Shown here: in pieces, positions 8,673-15,990 of the stretch
Position numbering within the stretch: position 1 is the first letter of the stretch
Layout of the letters: each line of letters starts with the position of its first letter
Source of the DNA: Paenibacillus sp. VTT E-133291
GTDB taxonomy: Bacteria > Bacillota > Bacilli > Paenibacillales > Paenibacillaceae
Direction: 5' to 3'
Assembly: GCF_002264395.1 (NCBI RefSeq)
Contig: NZ_NFVA01000064.1
Location: 1-40,457 of the forward strand
Length of the DNA stretch: 40,457 nucleotides
The notes under the pieces: generated by a model
Seen by the model: only the letters and a program-made list of their open reading frames with translations
Told to the model about the DNA's origin: nothing
The model's database searches: none
Program-made: the position numbers and the translations under genes

Positions 8673-8709
8673 AAAAAGGCGCTCACCTTATAGGTGATGC
8701 GCCTTTTTT
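8673..8709 (+). terminator. Intrinsic terminator after the MFS exporter
   Basis: AAAAAGGCGC-t-CACCT / AGGTG-at-GCGCCTTTTTTT forms a strong hairpin with A-tract and T-tract, so it can work for both convergent genes. Confidence 0.85.
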
Positions 8710-8731
8710 TGCAAATATAAGAAAGTGTAGA

Positions 8732-9775
8732 TTATTTATAATGATGGGTTAATCTTGGACCATCCTGAATGACTGTGATGGAATTATCGTTCGCGACATA
8801 TAACCTATTTGTTAGTGGATTCAGGACAATATTTACGCCTGTTACGGAGGGGAATACCGCAATTCTTTTAAACGTGCTGGCGTTATAAACAGACATTCTG
8901 TTCTTATTGAAATTACTGACAAATAAGTGATTTGTAATCGGGTTGATGAATGTGCTGGAGGAGGAGGATAACACTCTAGTTGTGATCACCTTATTGGTAT
9001 TTCCATTAAGCACAAAAAGCTTCCCTTGTTTAACCTGTTGAGCGCTAGACACGTAAACGCGATTGGTAAGCGGATTAAGGATGACCTCACTTTGTAACCT
9101 TCCAAGCTGTACATTCTTGAGGAGCTTGTTGGTTCGGCCATTGATCACGGAAAGAAAGCGGCTTAAGTTATTCGCTACATAAATACGGTTCGTAATCGGA
9201 TTTAATGCTGGTATGGTAATGGGGTTCTTGCCAACCTTTATAGTTGCTATCACGGTTTGTGTACTGCCGTTGATGACAGATACGGAGTTGTTTATCGTAT
9301 TCGTTACATAAATGCGATTGGTACGTTTATTGATGACGATAGCGGAAGGACGGCCGCCGATGTGGATAGTGGTTCGAATACAGTTCGATCTGCCATCGAT
9401 CACAGTTACGATGCCAGAGGCACTCGACACATAAATCAGGTTCGTACGAACATTAACGTTAACACTATCAGGGTTTCTGCCTACTTGGAGGGTCTTGATT
9501 ACACGGTTTGTCCGTCCGCTAATTACAGATACCGTCCCATCGCGGAAGTTGGTGACGTACACACGGTTTGTTCTTGGATTGATGGCTAGCTTGAGCGGAA
9601 ATCTGCCTACTTGTATGGTTGCAATGATCCGATTGGTCAGGGTGCTTAATACACCAACAGATCCGGCTGTAGTGTTAGGATTTACGAAGTATACCCGATT
9701 GGTGATGGGATTTACCTCAATATCTCCGACAGGTACAGATGTAGGAACTGTGGTTATGATGGTGGGTAACGCCAT
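8732..9775 (-). CDS. YVTN/YncE-type beta-propeller protein
   Basis: A 347-residue protein made almost wholly of repeats of about 40 residues. Eight copies of the motif (N-P-x-T-N-R-x-Y-V) can be counted, for example NPITNRVYF, NPRTNRVYV, NKRTNRIYV and NPLTNRLYV, each followed by a GRTN-type turn and a T-I-x-V-G strand. This is the YVTN/YncE beta-propeller family, seven- or eight-bladed. No signal peptide or membrane segment is seen at the N-terminus, so it may be cytoplasmic or deposited on a surface by another route. Such proteins bind partners or ligands; no enzyme motif is visible. AGGGGG precedes the ATG. Its function is not known. Confidence 0.85.
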   Translation of the reverse strand: MALPTIITTVPTSVPVGDIEVNPITNRVYFVNPNTTAGSVGVLSTLTNRIIATIQVGRFPLKLAINPRTNRVYVTNFRDGTVSVISGRTNRVIKTLQVGRNPDSVNVNVRTNLIYVSSASGIVTVIDGRSNCIRTTIHIGGRPSAIVINKRTNRIYVTNTINNSVSVINGSTQTVIATIKVGKNPITIPALNPITNRIYVANNLSRFLSVINGRTNKLLKNVQLGRLQSEVILNPLTNRVYVSSAQQVKQGKLFVLNGNTNKVITTRVLSSSSSTFINPITNHLFVSNFNKNRMSVYNASTFKRIAVFPSVTGVNIVLNPLTNRLYVANDNSITVIQDGPRLTHHYK

Positions 9776-9960
9776 GATATAACCCCCTCTTCAAATGACT
9801 AGATGATTCATTATATTTGGGCAAGGGCAAAAGGGTACTACATATATCGTTGCAAGATGTAACTCCGGGGTGTAGAATAATTTTCCTATATACATTTGAA
9901 ATAGTGTGTAAGCGCTATATTTTAAAGGGAAATGAGATGCACTGGAGGTTGGAGGATAAG

Positions 9961-10842
9961 ATGATGAAATCAGTGTTGTCGGATATTTTACTAACACCTG
10001 ATAAGTTACAACTTCATAGCGAATTACTTGAGGAGATTGGAAAATACATTACGCAAGAGATCCTAAATCATCCGTTATTGCAAGAAGTTCGTCAGAGGGT
10101 AAGCATTATCCTTGATGGATCGACCGCACTAGGGGTGGTAGATGGGCAGTCGGATGTAGATATAATCATTATTTGTGAGGATGAGTCTTACAACCGTATT
10201 AATCATCGGTTCGAGGAAGCAGGCCTGATTCCGGAGCATAGTAGTTTTTTTATGGATTTAAGGCTTCCGTGTGGGAAGACAGGGCATTATACACTCCATA
10301 AAATATCTGATATCAAAGAAGCTTTAATGAGCGGGGATATGAAATGGCTGTGGAATGCATCAGTGTCCTATATTTACTACGATCTGCTGGATCTGAACTC
10401 ACTTTTTCATTCCTATGTTCCACTCCAACCTGAAGTGCTAATGAAATTTCGTAAGAATTCATACATACAGCTAAGAAGCTATGCCAGAAGTCTAGATAAT
10501 CCTGTAGTTCGTGGCGACGCCTTTCCCATCATGTTCTTAGCGGTTTCCCTTTATAAAGAGGCTTTACGCTGTGCAATCACTATTGAAGGTTATCCGTATC
10601 CCTATGACAAATGGCTTGTTCCCGTAGCGCAGCAAACGGCCGTGGGACAAAGAATTTTAGAATGTGCAGGAGATTTTTGGAGTTATCTAAGAGAGGATGG
10701 ATCCTTTGCTCCGATGTATCAGGAGGACAATAATTTTGTCAAAATGGAAAAACTATTTCGAAAGATACTTTTGGAGGAATTCCGCCTGAGAGGGATCGAT
10801 GAACCTTGGTTAATAGAGTGGTGGAAATTTTCGGATGAATAA
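9961..10842 (+). CDS. Nucleotidyltransferase-fold protein
   Basis: About 293 residues. The N-terminal part has the minimal nucleotidyltransferase (pol-beta superfamily) signature DGSTALGVVDGQSDVDIII (about residues 51-69): the G-S helix-turn followed by the two catalytic acids in S-D-V-D. The rest is alpha-helical, as in DUF4037-like and aminoglycoside nucleotidyltransferase relatives. The reaction would be transfer of a nucleotide monophosphate to a small molecule, protein or RNA; the acceptor is unknown. The reading frame is open from 9817, but GGAGG at 9951-9955 selects ATG 9961 or 9964. It is divergent from the beta-propeller gene and followed by the TagA-like gene after 78 nt. Confidence 0.75.
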   Translation: MMKSVLSDILLTPDKLQLHSELLEEIGKYITQEILNHPLLQEVRQRVSIILDGSTALGVVDGQSDVDIIIICEDESYNRINHRFEEAGLIPEHSSFFMDLRLPCGKTGHYTLHKISDIKEALMSGDMKWLWNASVSYIYYDLLDLNSLFHSYVPLQPEVLMKFRKNSYIQLRSYARSLDNPVVRGDAFPIMFLAVSLYKEALRCAITIEGYPYPYDKWLVPVAQQTAVGQRILECAGDFWSYLREDGSFAPMYQEDNNFVKMEKLFRKILLEEFRLRGIDEPWLIEWWKFSDE

Positions 10843-10920
10843 ACGGAGTAATGAGGGTGACTATGCTTATGGATTACGGTAAGGTATACTGGAATGAACT
10901 TTTCAGTAAGAGGTGATTAA

Positions 10921-11670
10921 ATGGCTGGGACAGTCTCTATATTAGGCGTTCCTTTTTCAAAATTAACACTACACGAGACAACACTTCATCTAACAAAACA
11001 TATTCAAGCCGGAGAACCAAAGCTATTTCATTTGATTACGGCAAACCCGGAAATTACGATAACAAGTCAATCGGACGAGCTGCTTCGAACCATACTCCAT
11101 GAGGCAGATCTGATTACTCCTGATGGGATTGGCATTGTGCTGGCATCGAAAAGAAAAGGTGACCCTATAACTGAACGAGTTACGGGGTATGAACTACTTC
11201 TTGAACTGCTCGCACAAGGGAATAAGCTGGGCTGGAGCTTTTATTTCTTAGGCACGGATGAGTATACCAGCTGTAAAGCGGTTGAAAAGATTACAGAGCT
11301 ATATCCGAATGTGAAAATTGCCGGAAGACATAATGGTTTTATTACTAAAGAAGAGGAACCGGCCATTGTGGCAGAGATTCAGCACGCACAGCCAGATTTC
11401 CTGATTGTCGCGATGGGGGCTCCATACTCTGACAAGTGGGTTTATAAGCATAAACAGGCGCTTTCTCAGGTTAAGGTTGTTTTTGGTGTCGGGGGAAGCT
11501 TGGATGTTATAGCGGGAAAAGTGACTCCAGCCCCTGCGATATGGAAGAAACTCAATTTGGAGTGGTTGCATCGGCTGTTATTTTCCCCTGTAGCCAAAGG
11601 ACAAAAGTCGCGCTGGCGCAGACAAGCCGTTCTTCCTAAATTCGTGTATCGAGCAATGATAAGGAAATGA
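10921..11670 (+). CDS. WecG/TagA/CpsF family glycosyltransferase
   Basis: A 249-residue GT26-family enzyme. In characterised TagA this transfers N-acetylmannosamine from its UDP form to undecaprenyl-diphosphate-GlcNAc, building the linkage unit of wall teichoic acid at the cytoplasmic membrane face. Seen here are HLITANPEI, ITPDGIGIV (Asp68, matching the proposed catalytic Asp of TagA), ERVTGYELL and VVFGVGGSLDVIAGK, all family landmarks. AGGTGA precedes the ATG. No other teichoic acid or capsule gene is adjacent and a terminator follows directly, so the sugar specificity is uncertain and this is a stand-alone copy. Confidence 0.88.
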   Translation: MAGTVSILGVPFSKLTLHETTLHLTKHIQAGEPKLFHLITANPEITITSQSDELLRTILHEADLITPDGIGIVLASKRKGDPITERVTGYELLLELLAQGNKLGWSFYFLGTDEYTSCKAVEKITELYPNVKIAGRHNGFITKEEEPAIVAEIQHAQPDFLIVAMGAPYSDKWVYKHKQALSQVKVVFGVGGSLDVIAGKVTPAPAIWKKLNLEWLHRLLFSPVAKGQKSRWRRQAVLPKFVYRAMIRK

Positions 11671-11689
11671 GGTATAGCAGTAAATAGAT

Positions 11690-11740
11690 AGTCTTTCACG
11701 ATTTCTGCAATTTGTAGAAGTAGTGAAGGACTTTTTTTTT
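11690..11740 (+). terminator. Intrinsic terminator after the TagA-like gene
   Basis: AGTCTTTCAC pairs with GTGAAGGACT (one mismatch), with an inner TTCT/AGAA stem, followed by nine T. Confidence 0.85.
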
Positions 11741-11841
11741 GGTCGCTTACAGGAAATATGCCCTAAGTATTTAAGGGAGAATATCGACTGATGAAATTCC
11801 AATATATTCTTGATTGCTTTTTTAAGAATGTTGTAATAAAA

Positions 11842-11867
11842 TATTATCAAGATAATAAATTATTATC
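11842..11867. promoter_or_regulatory. Three alternating GATAATA half-sites, candidate operator
   Basis: TATTATC (11842-11848), GATAATA (11851-11857) and TATTATC (11861-11867) alternate in orientation. The first pair makes TATTATC-AA-GATAATA. The second makes the 17-bp perfect palindrome GATAATAAATTATTATC (11851-11867). They lie just after a possible promoter (TTGATT 11810-11815, TAATAA 11834-11839) and about 40 nt before the regulator gene, so autoregulation by that gene's product is the simplest reading. Half-sites resemble those of Fur/PerR but the spacing does not fit the usual 7-1-7 box. Confidence 0.45.
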
Positions 11868-11909
11868 AAAAATAAATTAGACGCAAAACGAAAGGAGTGA
11901 AATGCTCAC

Positions 11910-12587
11910 ATGATAGAAGATCGCAGCTGTCTAGAGTCCTATTTTCCAATCGCTTCTTTTATTGCTTCAATTATAGGTTCAAAATGTGAGGTTGTTATTC
12001 ATGATATAAGCAATCCAGAGCGTTCAATTATTTTTATTGAGAACGGATACATTAGTGGGCGTAAAGTAGGAGATAGTTCAACAGATCTCGTGCTTAAGCT
12101 GTTGAAAGATGAGTCCTACCGTGAGCAACCGTTTATTGCTAACTATAAAGCGCGTGGTTCGCAAGGTCAGGTATTTCGCTCCGCTACTTATTATATTAAA
12201 AACAGCAGCAGCGAATTGGTCGGTATGATGTGTATTAACATTGATGTCACACATATGGAGGTTGCAGCTGAGTGGATACAAAACATTTTGCAAGGAGGAT
12301 CAACACTTCCACCAGTACCGTTAATACCACAACAAGAGGTTGTAGAGAAGCAGACGGAAGAGTATTTACAAGGAAACGTAGATGACCTACTCCAGCACAT
12401 GATTGATTCGGTGCTCGGTAAAATTAATGTTCCGGCAGAGCGATTGTCCTCGAAAGAGAAGATTGAACTTGTGAAAGTACTTAACGAGCAGGGCGTGTTT
12501 CTACTTAAAGGTGGAGTTTCTCAAGTCGCTAAGACCTTGATGATATCTGAGCCAACCGTTTATCGTTATTTGCAAAAAATTAAGTGA
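11910..12587 (+). CDS. YheO/DauR-type transcriptional regulator (PAS-like + HTH)
   Basis: A 225-residue regulator of the YheO-like PAS (PAS_6) plus HTH_22 family. The N-terminal sensor part has VVIHDISNPERSIIFIENG (about residues 30-48) and the AGMMCINIDVT-like strand (GMMCINIDVT). The C-terminal DNA-binding part runs from SSKEKIELVKVLNEQGVFLL to SEPTVYRYLQKIK. DauR, a member, represses a D-arginine catabolic operon, and members often sit at the head of amino-acid catabolic genes as here. AAAGGAG (11891-11897) is 12 nt from this ATG. A tiny open frame ATG-CTC-ACA-TGA at 11902-11913 overlaps the start and could couple translation. It is the first gene of a run continuing to ridA. Confidence 0.85.
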   Translation: MIEDRSCLESYFPIASFIASIIGSKCEVVIHDISNPERSIIFIENGYISGRKVGDSSTDLVLKLLKDESYREQPFIANYKARGSQGQVFRSATYYIKNSSSELVGMMCINIDVTHMEVAAEWIQNILQGGSTLPPVPLIPQQEVVEKQTEEYLQGNVDDLLQHMIDSVLGKINVPAERLSSKEKIELVKVLNEQGVFLLKGGVSQVAKTLMISEPTVYRYLQKIK

Positions 12588-12623
12588 GAATAAACAGAAC
12601 TCTCAAGAGAGGAAGTGGGCTAG

Positions 12624-13796
12624 ATGACAATAGACTTTGATAAGGTTGTTAGCCGATATGGGACCAATTGCGCGAAATGGGATGGTATGGCGCAAGTTTT
12701 GGGCAGAGAAATGATAGCGCTTTCTGTTGCGGATATGGATCTTCAAGCCCCTCCACAGGTGATAGAGCGAGTAACGGAGATGGCGAAGCATGGCATATAT
12801 GGATATACCGATCCTTTTCCACCTTATTATGAGGCAGTTCAGGGATGGATTAAAAAAGCTTACGATTGGGAGGTTCCGCAAGAATGGATCGTGTTTTGCC
12901 CTCGTATTGTGCAAGCGGTTTCTCTGATCATTCAGAACTTCACTCAACCCGGTGATCAAGTGTTAATCCATACGCCAGCCTATCAGCCGGTTGCTAAATC
13001 AGTAGAGCTAAATAACCGCGTATTAGTGGAAAGTCCACTTCGTGAAGTGAACGGGCGTTATGAGATCGATTTTGCTGATATGGAGTTGCGGATGCAAGCA
13101 GGGGTTAAAATTGTACTGCTCATCTCACCGCATAATCCGGTTGGACGGGTATGGACACGAGCTGAACTAGAACGAATCGTTAGCTTGTGTACAAAGTATG
13201 ATGCTTATATTGTATCGGATGATATTCATGCCGATTTTATCCATGAAGGTCATGGGCATACGATAATCGGGAAGATATCGACCGAGGCTGAGCAGCGATC
13301 CTTTATCTGTACTTCCCCAGGGAAGACCTTCAATCTTGCAAGCCTTGAAATTGCTAACATCGTGATTCCGAATGATCAGTTGCGGGAGAAATTCAGACGT
13401 TGTTTACAGCAAGCAGGCTGTCATAACCCCACCTTTTTTGCAGTACCTGCATTAGAAGTGGCTTATACGGAATGCGATGAATGGCTGGAAGAATTACGAG
13501 GATATATCACAGCCAATATCGCTTGGGTGAAAGCGTATATAGCTGAATCTATGCCTGAACTTCGTGTGATCGAGTCAGAAGGAACCTATCTGTTATGGGT
13601 GGATTGTAGGGCAATCAGTACCAACGAAGCAGAGCTAAAGCAGTGGATCGAGTCGGATGCGAAGGTTAGCGTGAGCTTTGGGACAGGTTTTGGGACATCA
13701 GGTGAAGGCTTCATTCGCTTAAATATTGCGACGCCACGGCCCTTGTTGCAGGAAGCTTTTGAACGGCTGAATCGAGCTTATCCATTAAAAAAGTAA
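12624..13796 (+). CDS. MalY/PatB-type PLP-dependent beta-C-S lyase / aminotransferase
   Basis: A 390-residue fold-type I PLP enzyme of the MalY/PatB group, which cleave cystathionine or cysteine conjugates to a thiol, pyruvate and ammonia via 2-aminoacrylate. The Schiff-base lysine is Lys234 in SPGKTFNLA, matching MalY Lys233. The N-terminal WDGMAQVLGREMIALSVADMD and ISPHNPVGRVW (cofactor-binding Asn) and DDIHADF (Asp that holds the pyridine nitrogen) fit the family; the C-terminal FIRLNIATP holds the carboxylate-binding Arg. Length is normal. It starts 36 nt after the regulator gene with GAGGAAG before the ATG. A neighbouring ridA gene supports a 2-aminoacrylate-releasing reaction. The natural substrate is inferred, not shown. 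Confidence 0.9.
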   Translation: MTIDFDKVVSRYGTNCAKWDGMAQVLGREMIALSVADMDLQAPPQVIERVTEMAKHGIYGYTDPFPPYYEAVQGWIKKAYDWEVPQEWIVFCPRIVQAVSLIIQNFTQPGDQVLIHTPAYQPVAKSVELNNRVLVESPLREVNGRYEIDFADMELRMQAGVKIVLLISPHNPVGRVWTRAELERIVSLCTKYDAYIVSDDIHADFIHEGHGHTIIGKISTEAEQRSFICTSPGKTFNLASLEIANIVIPNDQLREKFRRCLQQAGCHNPTFFAVPALEVAYTECDEWLEELRGYITANIAWVKAYIAESMPELRVIESEGTYLLWVDCRAISTNEAELKQWIESDAKVSVSFGTGFGTSGEGFIRLNIATPRPLLQEAFERLNRAYPLKK

Positions 13797-13880
13797 AAAT
13801 AGTAAAAAACAATTGATTAATGACCTTGAAAGACCTCATTAGTAGCTTTTCTCAGATCCATATCAAGGGGGAGAATAACC

Positions 13881-15359
13881 ATGTCCAAATCAGAAACACC
13901 AAGAGTCAAGAAACAGCCGACGATGTTCTTAGCACTATTACCGATTATTACAATGATTGTGTTACTTAGTTTAGGGTATGTGTTGTTTGAATTACCACCT
14001 GAACCACTTATCATTACCTCTGCGGTTGTTGCTGGTATTATCGCGATTATTCTTGGTTATAGCTATAACGACATACTAGAATCTATCGCTGGCAAGATCG
14101 CGAAAACGATGCCTGCCATTCTTATTCTGATCATGGTGGGTTTCATGATTGGGGCATGGATGGTTGGTGGAACGATCCCAATGATGATTTACTATGGATT
14201 GAATATCATTAATCCACAATTTCTGCTTATCACCGCATTTATTGCGACAGCTGCCGTTTCACTTTGTACGGGCACGTCTTGGGGGTCAGCGGGAACGATC
14301 GGGGTCGCCTTTATGGGTGTTGGCGCGGGTATGGATGCGAACCTAGCAGCAGTAGCTGGTGCTGTTGTTGCAGGTGCTTATTTTGGTGATAAATTGTCAC
14401 CGCTTTCAGACACAACGAATATTGCTGCGTTAGCAACAGGTGTCAATCTTTATGAGCATATTGGACATTTACTATATACCACACTTCCTTCATTTATCGT
14501 TGCAAGCGTTGTCTTTATTATCACAGGCCTAAACACAGATGCTGCCGGTGCTATTGTTCCAGAAAAGGTTGGAACGATCATGGGAACATTAGATACCATT
14601 TACGACTTTAATCTGCTGCTATTAGTACCTGTACTAATCATCTTGTATGGTTCTATTACGAAGAAGCCGACCATACCAGTCATGCTGATCTCTTCCATGT
14701 TCGCTATGGCCAACGCACTTGTATTTCAGGGATTTACGTTGAATGATGTCGTATCTTCTGTTGTTAATGGATTTAATATTTCTATGGTTCACGTAGCTGG
14801 ATTTGATTCTGCTAACATTATTGAAGATGTACCCCGTCTCCTAAATCGTGGCGGGATGAACTCCATGATGGGTACACTTCTCATTTGCTTCTGTGCAATC
14901 ACGTTTGCTGGAACCATATCTCTGACGAAATCCTTGGAATTGATTGTTAATAAGCTTTTGAAGTTCGTCCATTCCACAGGTTCAATGATCGTAGCAACCA
15001 TTGTTACAGGTCTTACGATGATCGGGGTTACAAGTAATGGTCAGGTATCCATCTTAATGCCAGGTGAAATGCTGCGTGAAGCATATATCCGTCGGGGCTT
15101 GCATCCGAAGAATTTGGGACGTACGATCGAGGATTCAGCGGCGATTACCGAGCCTATTCTGCCTTGGACAGCTGCAGGTGCTTATATGGCGGGAACGCTG
15201 GGTGTTGCAACGTTAGACTATTTACCTTGGGCTGTTCTCTGTTGGACAGGAATAATCTTTGCGACGATATGGGGCTTCACGGGATTTGGTATCGCGAAGT
15301 TAACGCCAGAGCAACAGGCAGAAATGCTAAAGGAATATGACGGTAAAACTAATGAATAA
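13881..15359 (+). CDS. NhaC-family Na+/H+ antiporter
   Basis: A 492-residue polytopic membrane protein with 11-12 hydrophobic helices, of the NhaC family (which includes Na+/H+ antiporters and the malate-lactate antiporter MleN). Family landmarks are the polar stretch in GTSWGSAGTIGVAFMG and the unwound GDKLSPLSDTTNIAALATG segment, plus SNGQVSILMPGEMLREAY and EDSAAITEPILPW near the end. GGGGGAGA precedes the ATG. In this operon, between a PLP lyase and RidA, it more probably exchanges a sodium-coupled amino acid or keto acid than serves plain pH homeostasis; that is inference. Confidence 0.88.
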   Translation: MSKSETPRVKKQPTMFLALLPIITMIVLLSLGYVLFELPPEPLIITSAVVAGIIAIILGYSYNDILESIAGKIAKTMPAILILIMVGFMIGAWMVGGTIPMMIYYGLNIINPQFLLITAFIATAAVSLCTGTSWGSAGTIGVAFMGVGAGMDANLAAVAGAVVAGAYFGDKLSPLSDTTNIAALATGVNLYEHIGHLLYTTLPSFIVASVVFIITGLNTDAAGAIVPEKVGTIMGTLDTIYDFNLLLLVPVLIILYGSITKKPTIPVMLISSMFAMANALVFQGFTLNDVVSSVVNGFNISMVHVAGFDSANIIEDVPRLLNRGGMNSMMGTLLICFCAITFAGTISLTKSLELIVNKLLKFVHSTGSMIVATIVTGLTMIGVTSNGQVSILMPGEMLREAYIRRGLHPKNLGRTIEDSAAITEPILPWTAAGAYMAGTLGVATLDYLPWAVLCWTGIIFATIWGFTGFGIAKLTPEQQAEMLKEYDGKTNE

Positions 15360-15382
15360 GTTGGATAAAGGAGTCTTTTAAA

Positions 15383-15772
15383 ATGAAAAATATGCATAAA
15401 GAAACTGTAATAACAACGGATGCACCAGGTGCAATTGGACCTTATTCTCAAGCTGTAAAGCTTGGGAACGTCCTATATACTTCAGGACAACTCGGACTAG
15501 ACCCGGTTAGTGGGACTTTTCCTGCTACGGTTGAGGAACAGACGGAACAGTCGTTGCTGAATGTCAAAGCCATACTGGGAGCGGCGGGTACAAGCATGGA
15601 CCAGGTAATAAAGACGACCGTTTTCCTAAAGGATATGAATGATTTTCTTAAGGTAAATGAGATTTATGGAAGGTTTTTTGCTCAGCCATATCCTGCTCGC
15701 AGCGCAGTTGAAGTAGCACGTCTGCCTAAGGATGGGCTCGTAGAAATTGAAGTTATTGCTTATATACCATAA
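15383..15772 (+). CDS. ridA: RidA family 2-iminopropanoate/enamine deaminase
   Basis: A 129-residue RidA (YjgF/YER057c/UK114) protein. RidA trimers hydrolyse 2-aminoacrylate/2-iminopropanoate, toxic products of PLP lyases, to pyruvate and ammonia in the cytosol. Seen are IGPYSQAVK near the N-terminus, LYTSGQLGLDP, and the C-terminal PARSAVEVARLPKDGLVEIE with the substrate-binding Arg (in PARSAVEV) and the conserved Glu of VEIE. AAAGGAG precedes the ATG, 23 nt after the antiporter gene. A terminator follows, closing the operon. Location next to a MalY/PatB-type lyase matches its chemistry. Confidence 0.92.
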   Translation: MKNMHKETVITTDAPGAIGPYSQAVKLGNVLYTSGQLGLDPVSGTFPATVEEQTEQSLLNVKAILGAAGTSMDQVIKTTVFLKDMNDFLKVNEIYGRFFAQPYPARSAVEVARLPKDGLVEIEVIAYIP

Positions 15773-15795
15773 GTGACTAGAAAATAAGGCAGATG

Positions 15796-15822
15796 GCCGC
15801 CCTGAAAAGGGTGGCTTTTTTT
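15796..15822 (+). terminator. ridA: Intrinsic terminator after ridA
   Basis: GCCGCCCT-gaaa-AGGGTGGC followed by seven T: a compact strong hairpin ending the regulator-lyase-antiporter-ridA unit. Confidence 0.9.
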
Positions 15823-15926
15823 GAGTAGTAAGTTGCGGAAATATTGAAAGCAAGAATTTTTATGAAAATTTAAATGAAAATATTCATGAAAATGTAACAG
15901 TAAGTATAACTAATTACTAAAAAACC

Positions 15927-15955
15927 TTCACAAAACAGCATCCTTGCGTTATCAT
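15927..15955 (+). promoter_or_regulatory. Sigma-A promoter of the extracellular reductase gene
   Basis: TTCACA (15927-15932, five of six matches to TTGACA) is followed after 17 nt by TATCAT (15950-15955, five of six matches to TATAAT). The start site would be near 15962. Confidence 0.6.
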
Positions 15956-15958
15956 AAA

Positions 15959-15974
15959 TGTGAAAACATTCACA
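15959..15974. promoter_or_regulatory. CRP/FNR-type palindrome TGTGA-N6-TCACA
   Basis: TGTGA (15959-15963) and TCACA (15970-15974) match the Bacillus Fnr consensus exactly, with 6-bp arms TGTGAA/TTCACA. The 14 bases 15961-15974 also match the CcpA cre pattern except at the central CG. The site sits on the predicted transcription start, a position that normally represses. Which regulator binds is open. Confidence 0.5.
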
Positions 15975-15990
15975 AAGGGGCGTTATAAAG

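Noticed and set aside
9257..9782. Two plus-strand open frames opposite the beta-propeller gene
   Set aside because: They are antisense images of the propeller repeats, with no ribosome site or domain.
11842..11867. Classical Fur or PerR box
   Set aside because: The half-sites match but neither pair has the 7-1-7 spacing of those boxes.
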